Source: Selaginella moellendorffii
Taxonomy: Eukaryota; Streptophyta; Lycopodiopsida; Selaginellales; Selaginellaceae
NCBI RefSeq assembly: GCF_000143415.4
Contig: NW_003314286.1
Location: 621,395 to 685,394, forward strand
Direction of reading: 5' to 3'
DNA: 64,000 bases
The position numbers were made by a program, and so were the translations under genes. How positions within the stretch are numbered: position 1 is the stretch's first letter; the number at the start of each line of letters is the position of its first letter. Below the pieces are notes generated by a model. That model was not told the origin of the DNA. It saw nothing but the letters and a program-made list of their open reading frames with translations, and ran no database searches. This document shows positions 21,401-32,861 of this stretch, in pieces.

Positions 21401-23447
21401 TTTTTTCTACGCCATCCAAGTCTATCTTGAGTGATGACTTCGCGCCGGCGGAAAGCACAAGAAGGCGAAGAGATTCCTTGGATAGCGTAAGCATTATTGC
21501 GTTTCTTTCGTTTCCTACTCTTTTGCTCCTTACACTTTACAGGGTATTGGAGCAACGAAAACCACGATCAAAAGGATGGTTGGGGTGGTCAATAACCGGA
21601 AGGCTAAACTGCTTGAATCAACCTCCAATGCTCTCCAAACGATGAAGCCGCAGTCAACTTTGAAGCAGCCAAGTGTTACAGAAGAGAAAACTCTCGTACT
21701 AGCACCTGCAGCGACATCTTTGGATACGACCAGGCCTTCGTTTTCTTCCAGGACGGATATCATTTCACAGAGTTCTTCGCCTCCTTTTGGTGACTGGGGT
21801 TTAACATCGCAGCCGTTACCGCCGTCCTCTAATGCTTCAGCACTCAAGGTTCCCGATATTTCAAGAGCTTCTACGAATGTTATTCGTCCCGCGTCAGCTT
21901 TTATCGCCCCGGCCTCAATCACGAAAACGTCAAGCATCACCACTCAAGCGACACCACCATCAGCGTGGCTGCCATCTTTGGAGTTGAAGGCTGCAGCGGC
22001 TGTTGTGTCCTCCGGACCTTTGGAAGTGAAAGCCACATCTTCCACAGTGCAGGCTACACCAGCAACTTCCACATCTTTGGAGCTGAAGCGTACCGCATCT
22101 CCCACATTTTCAGATCTGAAAGCAACACCGATCACATCATCTCCCACGTTCAGTGTTTCTACAAGGTTAGGCGCTCCGTCACCGTCATTATTCCAGCCGT
22201 TGCAGTCGAAGCCATCGACCAGTGAACAAGCGCAGTCACAACCGAAGATTTCCGCTGCACCTATAGCAGCGACATGTAGCGTCTCCAGCGGTTCCTCCCA
22301 GTTGGTTGTAAGCTCGTCGACCTCGGCTACTCTTCTACCTGCAGCTCCACGTACTACATCAGTAGTGAAGCCAGCAGCTTTCAGCTTCTCGGTATCATCG
22401 TCTCCCGCTACTGCATTATCGTTTGCATCGTCCTCAGCCGCTACGTCCACGCTGAGCATGATGTCGGCTACAACAAAAGTCCCTTCCAGCGGTTACAGCA
22501 GCTCGCCGCCACAATCTACTAGTCAGCTGACTGTTTCCTCTAGTCCGCCATCTACGACTTCGAAGCCCGATATATTCGCGTCACCATTTCCAAACGTTCC
22601 GGCGGCCAGCGGCCCTTCTCCAGTTTCTTCGCCTTTTCCGGCTTTGCTTCAATCGCAGCAGCAGCAGACTACTCAAGCCGTGCGACCACCACCGGATGAA
22701 GATGACATGGACGAAGAGGCCCCCTCGAGTGCATTCTCGGGCTTTGGTAATCTCGGCCTGGGCTCGGCGTTGCCTTCAGCGCCAACCGGGAATCCATTTG
22801 GCGTAACGCCGAGTCCGCAGGCCACCCCGTTCGGAGGACTGAGCGCACCACCACCTGGTCAGCTGTTCAGGCCGGCTGCATTTTCCTTGAGCTCTCCGGG
22901 AACAGGCTTTACGTCATCGCCAGAAGGCGGTGCGTTCTCCAACCGGCCTGCCGCGGCTCCTAGTGGATTTGGTCAGGCTGCTTCGAGCGGCTTCGGACAG
23001 CCTGCTGGGAGCGCGCTGGGCAGTGCACTGGGTGCATTCGGACAGACGAGACAAGTGGGATTTGGTGGTCCAGTGTCGGGTGCAGCTGGTTTCGCAAGTG
23101 CTTCGCCGGGTGGTGGTTTCGCTTCTGCGGCAACCGGTGGTGGTTTTGCCAGTGCTACGTCGGGTGCTGGTTTTGCGGCCGCGGCATCGGGTGGTGGCTT
23201 TGCCGGTGCAGCAACAGGTAAATGTCTTCTACTGTTTTTTTTTATTTTGGAAGCAATCGACTGAATGGGCATTACAGGTAGTGGATTTCAATCGCTTGGT
23301 CAGAACATTAGCAGCGGAGGCTTTGGGGGCTTTGCTGGAAGTAATGCGGCGACACCTGGATTTGGCTCTGTACAACCGCCTGGTGGATTTCTCCCGGGTG
23401 CTGCGCAACCGCCGAATAATCCACTTTTCACAGCGATGAGAAAGTGA
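18434..23447 (+). CDS. NUP214: nucleoporin NUP214 (FG-repeat)
   Basis: About 17 exons joined by short introns, for example 18434-18611, 18656-18852, 18901-19078, 19133-19273, 19328-19452, 19511-19623, 19670-19797, 19849-20005, 20059-20146, 20197-20535, 20581-20721, 20771-20828, 20877-21010, 21059-21156, 21210-21486, 21543-23218 and 23278-23447. The first half reads as the N-terminal beta-propeller of plant NUP214 (FRAIGGGVSLLPPG, FQWCGLDQDKNKYLVLTSTG). The middle has a coiled-coil segment (TLKRQISDLESHLHTLEISR). The large last-but-one exon is a Ser/Thr/Pro/Ala-rich tail ending in FG repeats (SGFGQAASSGFGQPAG, GFGGFAG). The protein sits on the cytoplasmic face of the nuclear pore and takes part in mRNA export. 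Length and order fit a whole gene. Confidence 0.88.
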
Positions 23448-23754
23448 TGTCGTTAAGCAAGGTTTGGGTGTTAAGTTTTGTTTTTCGATCGGAAGTAAGA
23501 ATCTTTGATCTTGACAGGGTTGTAGCTTTTGTTTTTACGAGCATTCGTTGGAGATTTTCCAGCTGATACAAGGTATATTCCTCTTTTTTCTTCCGTAACG
23601 CACACTAGCCAGTCGAAAGAGGTTCCTTTTGTTTGTTTTCTCCTCTAGTCGCTTGACGAAATGTGTTAGCGATTTTTTTTAAACATGCAGGAAATGGTAT
23701 TTGTGTGATCCACAAATTTTAGCTGCAAGTCGATCTGGTTTCGTGGCGTTCAAG

Positions 23755-24280
23755 ATGAGCTCGGAGCAGAGGGAGGAGCATGGTTCCCGTGCTGCTGCAT
23801 CAGATTCACAGCCAGTGTCAGCTGAGTACATTCTTCAAGTAAGAATTCCGCAGCCCCGTGCGTGTGATTTGTCTCGGCTCTTCCTTCCTGCAGGTGCAAA
23901 GTTTGATAGAGCAGTGTCTATTGCTCAACATGAACTGCGACGAATGCGTAGACGCGCTGTCCACGCACTCCAACGTGAAGCCCGTTGTCACACTCACAGG
24001 CAAGCAAATCTTTTTTTTTTTTTTTAACTAGCAGTTGCCTCGAGCTGTTTGTCATTTTTCTTTAAATTCGTTTTCAGTCCCGACTTAAAGGAAGTTTGTG
24101 ATCCCTGCAGTGTGGAACGAACTCAAGAAAGAGAACAAGAGCTTCTTCACGGCCTACGAGAAGCACCAAGAGACCGGCAAGCACTGCCGAGCGCTGATGG
24201 AGGAAATGAGAAAGCTGCTTGTGGTCGCAAAGCCAAATATGATGACGAGCAAGCGAACAAAAGAACAAAAGGGCTCTTGA
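23755..24280 (+). CDS. plant-specific TIGR01589-domain protein
   Basis: Three exons: 23755-23838, 23894-23999 and 24111-24280. The product is about 120 residues. After a Ser/Glu-rich start comes the diagnostic domain: YILQVQSLIEQCLLLNMN, DECVDALSTHSNVKP, VWNELKKENKSFFTAY and a trailing basic helix. This corresponds to the plant-specific helical domain described as TIGR01589 (VQxLIEQCLLxYM ... VWxKLxxENxxFFxAY), whose biochemical role is unknown. The second intron appears to be of GC-AG type (it starts gcaagc after ...cacag at 23999), because only that join keeps the family's VW in frame. It follows NUP214 on the same strand about 300 bases downstream. Confidence 0.75.
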
Positions 24281-25098
24281 GGAAGAGAAGAAGAATGGCA
24301 CGCTATATGTACTACAACGCTGGAGAGGAGCTCTTGTCCCTCTCATACAACGCACACACACAGAAGGTTTGTCGAAACTCTTGCCTTGTCTTGGCTTGGC
24401 CGTTCTACTTAACGGCGTGGATGTTTGAGTATTTCATTGTCTCGGCAAGGACGAAAGACCTATCTCTTCATACCTCGCCTCGCCTTTGCCACCACAAATA
24501 TCTTACCACCACACGTTTCTCTCTGCTTTTTTTTTTTTTTGCCTCTTTCTCTTTTTCAGCTCGTCTTTCGCTGTGACGCTTGCTTGTACACAAAGTGTAA
24601 GAGGCTGGGTTCACTGAATTGTCCGCCAAGTCTTTTCGCAGCACTACGAAATAGAGCCAGAGAGTTCTTCTCGGATTGTGACTTGAAGTTTTATTTGCGT
24701 TTGAGTTTGTGGAGTTGATGATGTTACCTTAAGACAAAGCGTGGATTTTGAGAGAGAAAACTTGGCAGGTGTTTTTGAGCACTCGAAAACAAAAAGGATT
24801 TTGTTTTGTTTCATTTTTTGCGCTCAGCAGAAGATTGTCCTGTATAGATACAAAGGGGTGCGAATTATCAAAGACACTTTTGAGTGGTCAGGTTTGGAGC
24901 AACTGGTAGGCTCATACGAATGAGTTGATTGATTGGTACTCCACACCCAAATGAAAGGATGGGTATCTTTCACATTTTTGCACGCCGACATAAACTGAAA
25001 ACATGTACCGAGCTTATTTAACGTTAACCATTAGTTTAGTGCATCTAAAACGTGCTATTTCGAGTTAATCATCAGTTTAGCGTATCTAAAAGGTTCCA
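24281..25098 (+). other. 3' region and intergenic spacer
   Basis: Probable 3' untranslated DNA of the preceding gene, then spacer. The motif gttaaccattagtttagtgc at 25023 and a diverged form at 25064 recur at about 29651, marking the upstream limit of the duplicated block. No further gene seen. Confidence 0.5.
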
Positions 25099-25101
25099 GG
25101 C

Positions 25102-25109
25102 TATAAATA
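25102..25109 (+). promoter_or_regulatory. TATA box of the Dof gene
   Basis: TATAAATA lies 34 bases before the ATG at 25143, so transcription would start very close to the start codon unless the true start lies further away. A telo-box-like TTTAGGGTTA follows at about 25121-25130. Confidence 0.5.
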
Positions 25110-25142
25110 AGCTCCATCCCTTTAGGGTTATCCGAGCGACAT

Positions 25143-25847
25143 ATGGCGAAGAAAAGTGGCTCAGGTAATGGTGCGGTAGTGGTGAAGAAGCGGCGCGCGA
25201 GAAACGAGAGGGCTTGCCAGCTCACGGCACAGCAACTGAGGGAGCAAAACTTGGACAAGATGTGGGAGCCTCACGAGCTTCCGGACAACGTGCACCAGTG
25301 CCCACGCTGCCAATCTTACAACACGCGGTTTGATTACTACAACAACGAGAAGCGTGACCAGCCGCGCTTCGCTTGTAGGGCATGCAAGAAACAGTGGACC
25401 CAGGGCGGCAAGATAAGGGCGGCATCCAGTGGTGGACGTAAAAGGAAAGGCAAAGCTTCGAGCAGCAGCAGCGATGGAGGAGGCAGCATGGATAAGAAGA
25501 GAGCCGAGCAGAGTCTGGTGGGCAAATTCGCTGGAGAACCATCTCAAACTCCGTGGCAACTAGATGGTGAAGATATGCAAACGATTTGCTACTGGGGGCA
25601 ACCTCAAGAGCTTGGTGGTAATACTAGTGCGCCAGTAGTTGGCGGAGACGAGCAAAACAACTTCTGGTTGCAACCTGGTGGTGGCGGAGACAACTTCTGG
25701 AGGCAACCTCAAGAGATTGGTGGTGCGCTGCAAGTTGGCGGAGATGTGCAAAAAAACTTGGAGCAGCTTGGTGGTGATTCGACTGTGCACGGATATGTGG
25801 AAGACAACTTCTGGGACAACTTCAAGAGTTTGATGACGTCGATATAG
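25143..25847 (+). CDS. Dof-type zinc-finger transcription factor, divergent
   Basis: Intronless, 234 residues. Residues 57-85 form the Dof finger with exact spacing CX2CX21CX2C (CPRCQSYNTRFDYYNN ... RFACRAC), followed by KKQWTQGGKIR in place of the usual RRYWTxGGxLR and a basic RKRKGK stretch. Dof factors bind AAAG sites in plant promoters. The finger departs from the family at normally fixed residues (D for C/K before YYNN, A-C context, Q for Y before W). The C-terminal half is Gly/Gln/Asn-rich with a repeated motif (QNNFWLQP, DNFWRQPQE, EDNFWDNF), perhaps an activation region. Its upstream sequence, but not the gene, is duplicated near 29.65 kb. Confidence 0.85.
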   Translation: MAKKSGSGNGAVVVKKRRARNERACQLTAQQLREQNLDKMWEPHELPDNVHQCPRCQSYNTRFDYYNNEKRDQPRFACRACKKQWTQGGKIRAASSGGRKRKGKASSSSSDGGGSMDKKRAEQSLVGKFAGEPSQTPWQLDGEDMQTICYWGQPQELGGNTSAPVVGGDEQNNFWLQPGGGGDNFWRQPQEIGGALQVGGDVQKNLEQLGGDSTVHGYVEDNFWDNFKSLMTSI

Positions 25848-25964
25848 ACATTGAGAGCTTTGGGAGATCCATGCCAGGGATACTATCTTGCTAATTCATC
25901 GAAAAGGAGAAAATCCTTAGACCTTTTTGCCATGAAAAATGCTTGTACAAAACTAGTCATTGTA

Positions 25965-27314
25965 CTAAACTAAACATGACGAGTGGATTGGCAATGGAGG
26001 CTGTGGGATATAAGCGCCCTCAAACAGTTTAGCCAGGTTATATGGCTCCACAACGTTGTCATCCCCATACCACATATACCGAAAGTAGAGCCAGTATGAC
26101 TTCTCAGTTGGATGTATAGAATCCCAAAACATAGACTTGGAGGGCGTGGGGCACAAATAAGGTTGGAATTGCTTGGTTCTGGCATCGTTTTTTAAATAAG
26201 AATCCCCACAGAAAACAGCTGCATTGAAGGGTCCGGCTCCGCAACAAGCACTCTTCACATCTTCGTAGCCTACAAGTGATACCACAAGTTATATTAGCAA
26301 ACTGTACAAACGATTCTGATCCTCTTACCAAATGCCTGTGGGAATTTGATGGCGCTCATGGTCAGATCATATGTTTTGGCAAGAACGATCTTCGTGTCCT
26401 TGAGTTCTTCGCTCAGTGACTTCACTGTTTGTGCAAGTCCCTCGTTAAAGGCCAAAGCAAGATCGTTAGCGGGTTTGAAACATCCATTAGTATCACCATT
26501 CCCATTCGTAGTTGCAACTAACAATCTGGCTCTTGGTATACATCCCAGTGGCGGCAGCCCAAGTGTTATAATCCTCCTTGCTCCATCGCTATACAACACC
26601 TTTAAAATTTATCATGAAAAGCTTACCATGGTCTTACTAAAATATACTATCATAGTTACCTTGATCGCAGAGATATAAGCTCCCAACATTTTACCGATAA
26701 ATTCTTGTGGGGTAACTTGCGTTTGCAAGGTAGAATCCGCGAGGTAATTCCCCATGATATCATTCGCCCCCATAGAGAAGACAAACACCGATTCCTTGTA
26801 AAACTCTGGGTTTGGCCTGGCCAACGTGAGGTTATGGAACTGCGCTAGCTGAGTGTTCAAGCTCATCAATCCCTGGAAGTAAAAAAAAAATCACGTACAA
26901 ATTGAAAGTTATAAACGAGACTCTCTACATTACCTCTCCAGCGTTTGTAGATTCCAGCAGCCCAGCTCCTCCTGAAGCAAAGTTTACCCCTTGGGCGATC
27001 CATTTATCGGGCTTGAGATAAGGATCTGGAAAACGCAATCCAAGTGAAGTAGCCAGGAAATCTGGGAGTGTTCTTCCATTAGTGTATCGCCCCGTGGGGT
27101 GGCCAAAGTAAGTGTCTCCATAGGGTGGCACCGAGACCTCGACGATGGGGTTTGAGATATATAAATTGTTGCCAGCGTCCACGGTAGAATCGCCTAGCAC
27201 AAACAAGCCTGGGACTTTCCTGGTACTTAGATTTGGGAAGTATTGGAGAGCTGAGGCATATGCTACTAGATTCGCCACGCAGAGAAGCAAGAGAGTAGAG
27301 GAGTGAGAGCCCAT
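25965..27314 (-). CDS. GDSL-type esterase/lipase
   Basis: Four exons: 27314-26934, 26872-26660, 26599-26339 and 26269-25965. The product is about 385 residues, the normal family size. It begins with a signal peptide (LLLLCVANLVAYASA). Block I is FVLGDSTVDAGNN with the nucleophile Ser; block II has GVNFASGGAG; block III has MGANDI; block V has DSIHPTE with the catalytic Asp and His. All four SGNH residues are therefore present. Members are secreted esterases acting on lipids, cutin monomers or acetylated wall sugars; the substrate here is unknown. It is convergent with the Dof gene (118 bases between stops). Fragments of copies lie at 2534-2645 and 29740-29975. Confidence 0.93.
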
Positions 27315-27426
27315 GGTAAAATCTCTGCGTTAGGACGAGCAGAAATCCATTTTTATTATGGTTCTTTTCCTGTTATGGACGTTCTGTGTTTCCCATTTCG
27401 GGCTAGGGTTTAAATTAAAAACTAAA

Positions 27427-29400
27427 CTAATTTCCTAGTAAAATTTTATAGATGTCGGCAGCTCTCGCGGATCTAGGGAGATCGTTCTGGAGATAACATG
27501 CACCAACACCTTCCATGCCGATAATGAATTGGGGATGAATCTCACTAGTAACTCCTCGGCTTCCTCCAGCCTCAGCAGTGGACTCGTAGTGATCCCGTGG
27601 CGGATCGATGCCGTAATCCGCTGTCAAGGAGTGGAAATGCTTGCGTCCCTCCTCCACCCGCCCGGCGTGCCTACAGGTCGAGAACAAGGCCTCGAAAGTG
27701 ATCTCCCCCGGCTTGAGGCTCTGCTGCTGCATCTCCTGGAAGCGACGAGGCATCGCTCGAATCGAAGACTGGCGTGTTTAAAATTTCCCTCCCTAATCCT
27801 GACCGTCCACGTGGACGCATCGTGGCCGGGCATTTTGTGAAATAGGGCTTCTGCCCTATCCTCGGCGAGGTCGCGCGGTCGCAGTCGATCAAACAGGGCC
27901 TTGGCTTCGTCTGGAAATGATCATTGTCGTCACGGTGATGAGGTTGTCTTGGAGCAAGGGGAATCGCTGGAAAACTTCTCTGGCTTCTTGGAGGCCGTTA
28001 TGGAGTGCATAGCCATGGTCCATGGATGCGGAGAATGTGTCTTTCATCGGCATCAAGGAGCACAGGTCGGATGCTTCTTCCAGAAACCCATTCAGGGCGT
28101 AGGCCCTGATCATCTTGCTCCTTGTCACTTGGTTCTTTGCGCGGCGCTCTGTCGAACAGTGCTCTTGCCCCGATGGCCGAGTTCCAGGAGATCACATCCT
28201 GCTCCGGCATTTCATCGGCTACTGCCTCGGCATGGCCGCCGTTTGCGAATGCCTGGATCATCGCACATTTCTCCCGGGCATTCGAGCGAAAACATCGGCC
28301 GCGAAGCTTGTTCCGTCCGCCGCTGTGATCATGCTGTTCCAGGAGACGACGTTCCTGCCATCCATGGCCTCGAACAGATCTTTGGCCTCGGCGCAGTGGC
28401 CGGCTTGTCCATATGCAGCAATCATGGTATTGACCACGAATATGTCACGGTGTGGAAGTCCATCGAAGAAGATCTTCATTTGTTCCAGATCTCCACACAC
28501 GAACAGCTCCCATCTGGAAAAATCCTCGTTCAAGCCATCGAGCATCGTGTTCCAAGAGAAGATGTCTTTCTTGCCCATTGCGAAGAACAGAGCCTGGCAT
28601 TGGGAGACGTTCCAATCCGCAGAGCATGGTGTTCCAGGACACGAGATTTTGCCCGGGATCTGCTGGAAGAGATCGAGAGCTTCCCACATTCCACATAGCT
28701 CAAGAGCATCGCGTTCCAGGACAAGGTGTTGCGCTGCGCCATGCGATCAAACACGTCCCGGGCTTGCAGGGAACCGCCAGTCAGTGCCTTGATCATCGTC
28801 GTCCAGGTGATCACGTTTCTGCGAGCCATCTCGCTAAAGATCTTCCACGCTTCTTGGATCTCTCCATTGACGACATTTGCATGGCGGCTGTCCTTGTGCG
28901 GCATATTGGAGAACAGAACCCTCGCCTCCGCCAGCCGTCCGATTTCGGAGTAGAGTCCAACCAGGGCCGTCGCCGTGACGCAATTGTGTTCCGGAATGCG
29001 CTCGAGCAGCATTGCCGCGCTCTGCAGGTGGTCGTTTCTGGAATATACCGACGCCATGATGCTCCATCTTCCGGCTATGGCGGACAAAGAAGTAGTCGTG
29101 TGCCTCCTCGACGCTGCCGAAGTTGCCATACCTGGAGGTGACGACATTTTGGAGCTGGGGGTAAGTGCTGTGATGATCGTCATGCACGAGTCGCTGGTGG
29201 ATCCGGCGTACTTCGGACACATTCCTGGCGGCCTTGAGCTGCGCGGCGATTGCATTTTTCTCGGCCCAGCGGTGCATCGAATTGGCAGAGATTGGTCCGA
29301 TCCATATAGTGGTCAGTGCCAAGGAAACGGATCGCTTCGTTTCTCGGCATGGAAACAACTCACGGGGCCTAGAGGGACTTTTGAGGAGCTGGATCGATAA
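27427..29400 (-). pseudogene. PPR gene relic (duplicated-block B)
   Basis: Nearly the full length of the PPR gene at 30318-32861 can be followed, but in many frames. The C-terminus (PRRFQEMQQQ, DYGIDPPRDHYES) is at 27427-27753. Middle repeats (MIRAYALNGFLEEASDLCSL) are at 27889-28128, more (FSWNTMLDGLNE, NTMIAAYGQAGH) at 28258-28689, and the N-terminal part at 28834-29400. Numerous small deletions and frameshifts are scattered throughout and some repeats are lost. Beyond 29400 the similarity continues into the promoter region shared with the intact copy (ctggatcgataaaactggga) and stops before any CRM coding sequence. It follows the intact GDSL gene on the same strand. Confidence 0.9.
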
Positions 29401-29739
29401 AACTGGGACGTGAATCGAATCGGTCACAGTTAGGAAATCCATCATGCAAGGAGACGTGAATCACAGTTACACGAGATCCTTCATGCAAGTAACGGAGAAG
29501 AAAGCCGCTCCATTGACAAGGCGTTTGGAAAGGTTCATCAAATGAAAGGATGTGAAAATGACAATGACCAAAGACATATTTCCAGTTTAAATTGCGTTAG
29601 GCAGACATAAGAACTTTTAAACATAATTTATAAATACGAAATGGTCGTTAACCATTAGTTTAGTGCATCTGAAAGGTTCATTATAACAAGAGCATCATCA
29701 CAAAGGTACTTTGAAATGCCATTTTTGTTATAACTATAC

Positions 29740-29975
29740 ACTAAGCTTCTGCTGGCGAAACATTTTGACACCAAAAGCTTGTAGCTCATGGATCACCATC
29801 TTCGTGCCCTTAAGTTTTCGCTAAGCGGGTGACGTTGAATTTGAGCAATAGGCTTGAAACATCCATTAGTATCACCATTCTCATTCGTTATACATCCAAG
29901 CCCAAGTGTTACAGTCTTTCTACCCCAGGAAATCTGCCAGTGCCCTTCTATCAGTGGGATGGCTATACTGTTACC
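29740..29975 (-). pseudogene. GDSL lipase fragment (duplicated-block C)
   Basis: The part 29795-29905 matches exon 3 of the intact GDSL gene (gaaacatccattagtatcac, then cattcgt, agcccaagtgtta). The part 29925-29965 matches its exon 1 (aggaaatctg, agtg, cttct.tcagtg). The sequence between those exons and the rest of the gene is deleted. Upstream, at about 29649, lies a copy of the Dof promoter motif, so this block once included that region too. Confidence 0.75.
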
Positions 29976-30317
29976 AATGTAATCACCTTAAGTGGAGTAT
30001 CTATAATAATAAGAACAAAAGGCCCAAACCCTGCAGCCGTCTGATCTTGGGCCCGAGGCAGCCTCGGAAGCCATGGTTCTTGGGAAGGAGAAGCCACCTT
30101 AGGCCTGGGCTAGAGTCAGTGGCCATGGTTAGTGGCTCAATGTTGTGGTGGCCGGGAAGAGAAGAAGGCATAGTAACAGGTGTTCCACGATGCACTCCTA
30201 AGGCTCTATGGCTGCTTTGCTTGCTCGTGGTGCATGAGCAGAACCACAACATTTGCTGGGCAAATACTCATAAGTATTATAAAGTTCACTTATCACCTTA
30301 GGTACATGGAGTATAAG
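29976..30317. other. spacer before PPR gene C
   Basis: Unassigned sequence between the GDSL fragment and the 3' end of the intact PPR gene. No gene seen. The part from about 30325 matches the spacer after the block-A PPR relic. Confidence 0.4.
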
Positions 30318-32861
30318 TCACTTATAATTACTGAAAATTGCGCTAGAACAAATGTTGGCGAGCAGGATATAGGGACCGGATTTCCTGGCGTCAAGGGCAA
30401 ACTCGGCAGCTCTCGCGGATCTAGCGCGATCGTTTTGGAGCCAGCATGCGCCAAGGATCTTCATCCACGCCGATGAATCGGGGATGGATCTCGCTAACTC
30501 CTCGGCCTCCTCCAGCCTCCCAGACCGCGCCAGCAGATCGACGATGCACTCGTAGTGATCCCTTCCCGGATCGATGCCGTAATCCGCCGCCATGGACTGG
30601 AAATGCTCGCATCCCTCCTCCAGCCGCCCGCCGTGGCTACTGCTCGCGATCAAGGCCCCAAAAGTGATCTCCCCCGCCTTGACGCCCTGCTGCTGCATCT
30701 CCCGGAAGAGATCCACCGCTTCGTCGAAGAGCCCCTTCTTCCCCAGCGCCGCGATCATCGTGCTCCACGGCGAGGAATCCCTTGCCGCGGAGCTCTGGAA
30801 CACAATTCGCGCCTCGTTGAGGTAGCCGCTGTGCGCGTAGCCTCCGATCATCGAATTCAAACCCGGCGCCGACAGGGATTCGATCGAATCGAAGACGTGC
30901 TTCGCGTCGCCCAGCTGCCCTAGCCGGGAATACGCCGCGATTGCAATCGCTCTAGAGGCTTCGTTCTGGGAGGGCATCTTCTCGAACAAGGCAGTGGCAT
31001 ATTTTAGATTCCCTTGCTGGCAATAGGCCGCGAGCATTGCGTTGAGGGACACAACACTAACCTCCTTGGTGGTGTCAAAGAAGAGCTTGGCCTGTTTGAA
31101 ATTGCCCGCCTGCGTGTAAGCCGTGATCATGGCCGTCCACGTGGCCGCATCGTGGCCGGGCATTTTGTGGAACAAAGCTTCTGCCCTATCCATGCATTCG
31201 CCCTGGGCGAGGGCGCCGAGCATGGTGATCCAGCACAGGAGGTCGCGCTGCCGCAATCGATCGAACAGGGCCTTGGATTCGTCTAGAAATCCCGCGGCGC
31301 CATACGCGCGGATCATCGCGGTCACGGCGATGAGGTCGTCTTGGAGCACGGGGAATCGCTGGAAGACTTCTGTGGCTTCTTTGAGGCGGTTGTGGAGCGC
31401 ATAGCCCTGGATGAGCGCCGTGAGGGAGGATGCTTCTTTCATAGGCATCAAGGAGCACAGGCCGGATGCTTCTTCCAGGAATCCATTCAGGGCGTAGGCG
31501 CTGATCATCGCGCTCCATGTCACTTCGTTCTTGCGCGGCAATCTGTCGAACAGCGTTCTTGCTTCGGTCACTAGGCCGCTATCCTTGAATGCCGCGATGG
31601 CGGAGTTCCAGGAGATGAGATTTTGCTCCGGCATTTCATCCAGGATCGCTGTTGCCTTCTCGGCATGGCCACCGCTGGCAAATGCCTGGATCATCGAGTT
31701 CCAAGACACCAGATTTCTTCCGGGCATTCGAGCGAAAGCATCGGCCGCAAAGCTTGTTCCCTCCGCCGCTGTGATCATGCTGTTCCAGGAGACGACGTTC
31801 TTGCGATCCATGGCATCGAACAGATCTTTGGCCTCGGCGTAGAGGCCGGCTTGGACATAGGCAGCAATCAAGGTATTTCTCGAGATTTCGTCGCGGTGTG
31901 GGAGTAGATCGAAGAAGAGCTTCGCTTGTTCCAGATTTCCAGACCCAAACGCTTTGATCATCGAGTTGAAGGAGATCTGGTTCCACACCGGCATCGTCGA
32001 GAAGAGCTCGTTCGATCTGGAAGAATCCCCCACCGTGGCAGCGAGCATCGTGTTCCAAGACACGATGTTTCTCTCGGGCATTTCGGTGAAGAACAGAGCT
32101 TGGCATTGGGAGACGTCGCCCGCCTGTGCCAATCCGGCGAGCATGGCGTTCCAAGACACGAGATCTCGCTCGGGAATTTGCTGGAAGAGATCGAGAGCTG
32201 GCTGGAGCTCCCCAGATTCGACATAGCCCGAGATCATCGCGTTCCAGGAGGTGGTGTTGTGCTGTGCCATGCGATCAAACACGGCCCGGGCTCGCAGGGA
32301 ATCTCCATCCGCGGCAATTGCCGAGATCATCGTCGTCCAAGTGATCACGTTCCTGGCAGCCATCTCGTCGAAGATCTTCCAGGCTTCTTGGATCTCTCCA
32401 TTCACGGCATTTGCTTGGAGCATCGCGTTCCAGGCCACGGGGTCTTTGGACGGCATACTCCAGAACAGACGCCGCGCCTCTTCCAGCCGTCCGATTTGGG
32501 AGTAGAGCGTGATCATGACCGTCACCGCGGGGGCATTGCGTTCCGGAATGCGGTCGAGCAGCATTGCCGCCTCCTGCGGATGCCCGTTTTGGGCATATGC
32601 TGCCGCCATGGTTTTCCAGGTGAAAAGATTCCTCTGGCTATGGTGGGCGAAGCACTCGTGGGCCTCCTCGACGCTACCGCACTTGCCGTACATGTCGATG
32701 ACGAGATTTTGGAGGAAAGTGCTGGAGTGCAGAAGATCGTCATGTATGAGTCGCTGGTGGATCCAGCGTCCTTGGGACAGATTCCTGGTGCTAGCGGTGG
32801 TCTTGAGCTGAGCGACGATATCATTCTCGGCCCATCTCTTCATCCGAATTGGCAGTCGCAC
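30318..32861 (-). CDS. PPR protein, PLS/E-type, intact
   Basis: Intronless, 847 residues. After a short basic start comes the usual entry segment (RWIHQRLIHDDLLHSSTFLQ then LVIDMYGKCGSVEEAHECF), then about 22 tandem PPR motifs of 31-35 residues, mostly S-type with the signature NVVSWNSMI...AEKATAILDEMPEQN. The C-terminus has the longer final repeats (GEITFGALIASSSHGGRLEEG, DHYECIVDLLARSGRLEEAEE) and an E-like end, with no DYW deaminase. Such proteins bind single organellar transcripts and act in editing or processing; an E-type protein would need a partner for catalysis. No clear transit peptide is visible, so targeting is uncertain. It is the only intact copy of three and is head-to-head with the CRM gene. 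Confidence 0.93.
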   Translation of the reverse strand: MRLPIRMKRWAENDIVAQLKTTASTRNLSQGRWIHQRLIHDDLLHSSTFLQNLVIDMYGKCGSVEEAHECFAHHSQRNLFTWKTMAAAYAQNGHPQEAAMLLDRIPERNAPAVTVMITLYSQIGRLEEARRLFWSMPSKDPVAWNAMLQANAVNGEIQEAWKIFDEMAARNVITWTTMISAIAADGDSLRARAVFDRMAQHNTTSWNAMISGYVESGELQPALDLFQQIPERDLVSWNAMLAGLAQAGDVSQCQALFFTEMPERNIVSWNTMLAATVGDSSRSNELFSTMPVWNQISFNSMIKAFGSGNLEQAKLFFDLLPHRDEISRNTLIAAYVQAGLYAEAKDLFDAMDRKNVVSWNSMITAAEGTSFAADAFARMPGRNLVSWNSMIQAFASGGHAEKATAILDEMPEQNLISWNSAIAAFKDSGLVTEARTLFDRLPRKNEVTWSAMISAYALNGFLEEASGLCSLMPMKEASSLTALIQGYALHNRLKEATEVFQRFPVLQDDLIAVTAMIRAYGAAGFLDESKALFDRLRQRDLLCWITMLGALAQGECMDRAEALFHKMPGHDAATWTAMITAYTQAGNFKQAKLFFDTTKEVSVVSLNAMLAAYCQQGNLKYATALFEKMPSQNEASRAIAIAAYSRLGQLGDAKHVFDSIESLSAPGLNSMIGGYAHSGYLNEARIVFQSSAARDSSPWSTMIAALGKKGLFDEAVDLFREMQQQGVKAGEITFGALIASSSHGGRLEEGCEHFQSMAADYGIDPGRDHYECIVDLLARSGRLEEAEELARSIPDSSAWMKILGACWLQNDRARSARAAEFALDARKSGPYILLANICSSAIFSNYK

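Noticed and set aside
21530-22459. Minus-strand frames within NUP214
   Set aside because: They mirror the Ser/Thr/Ala-rich exon of NUP214 and carry no independent motif.
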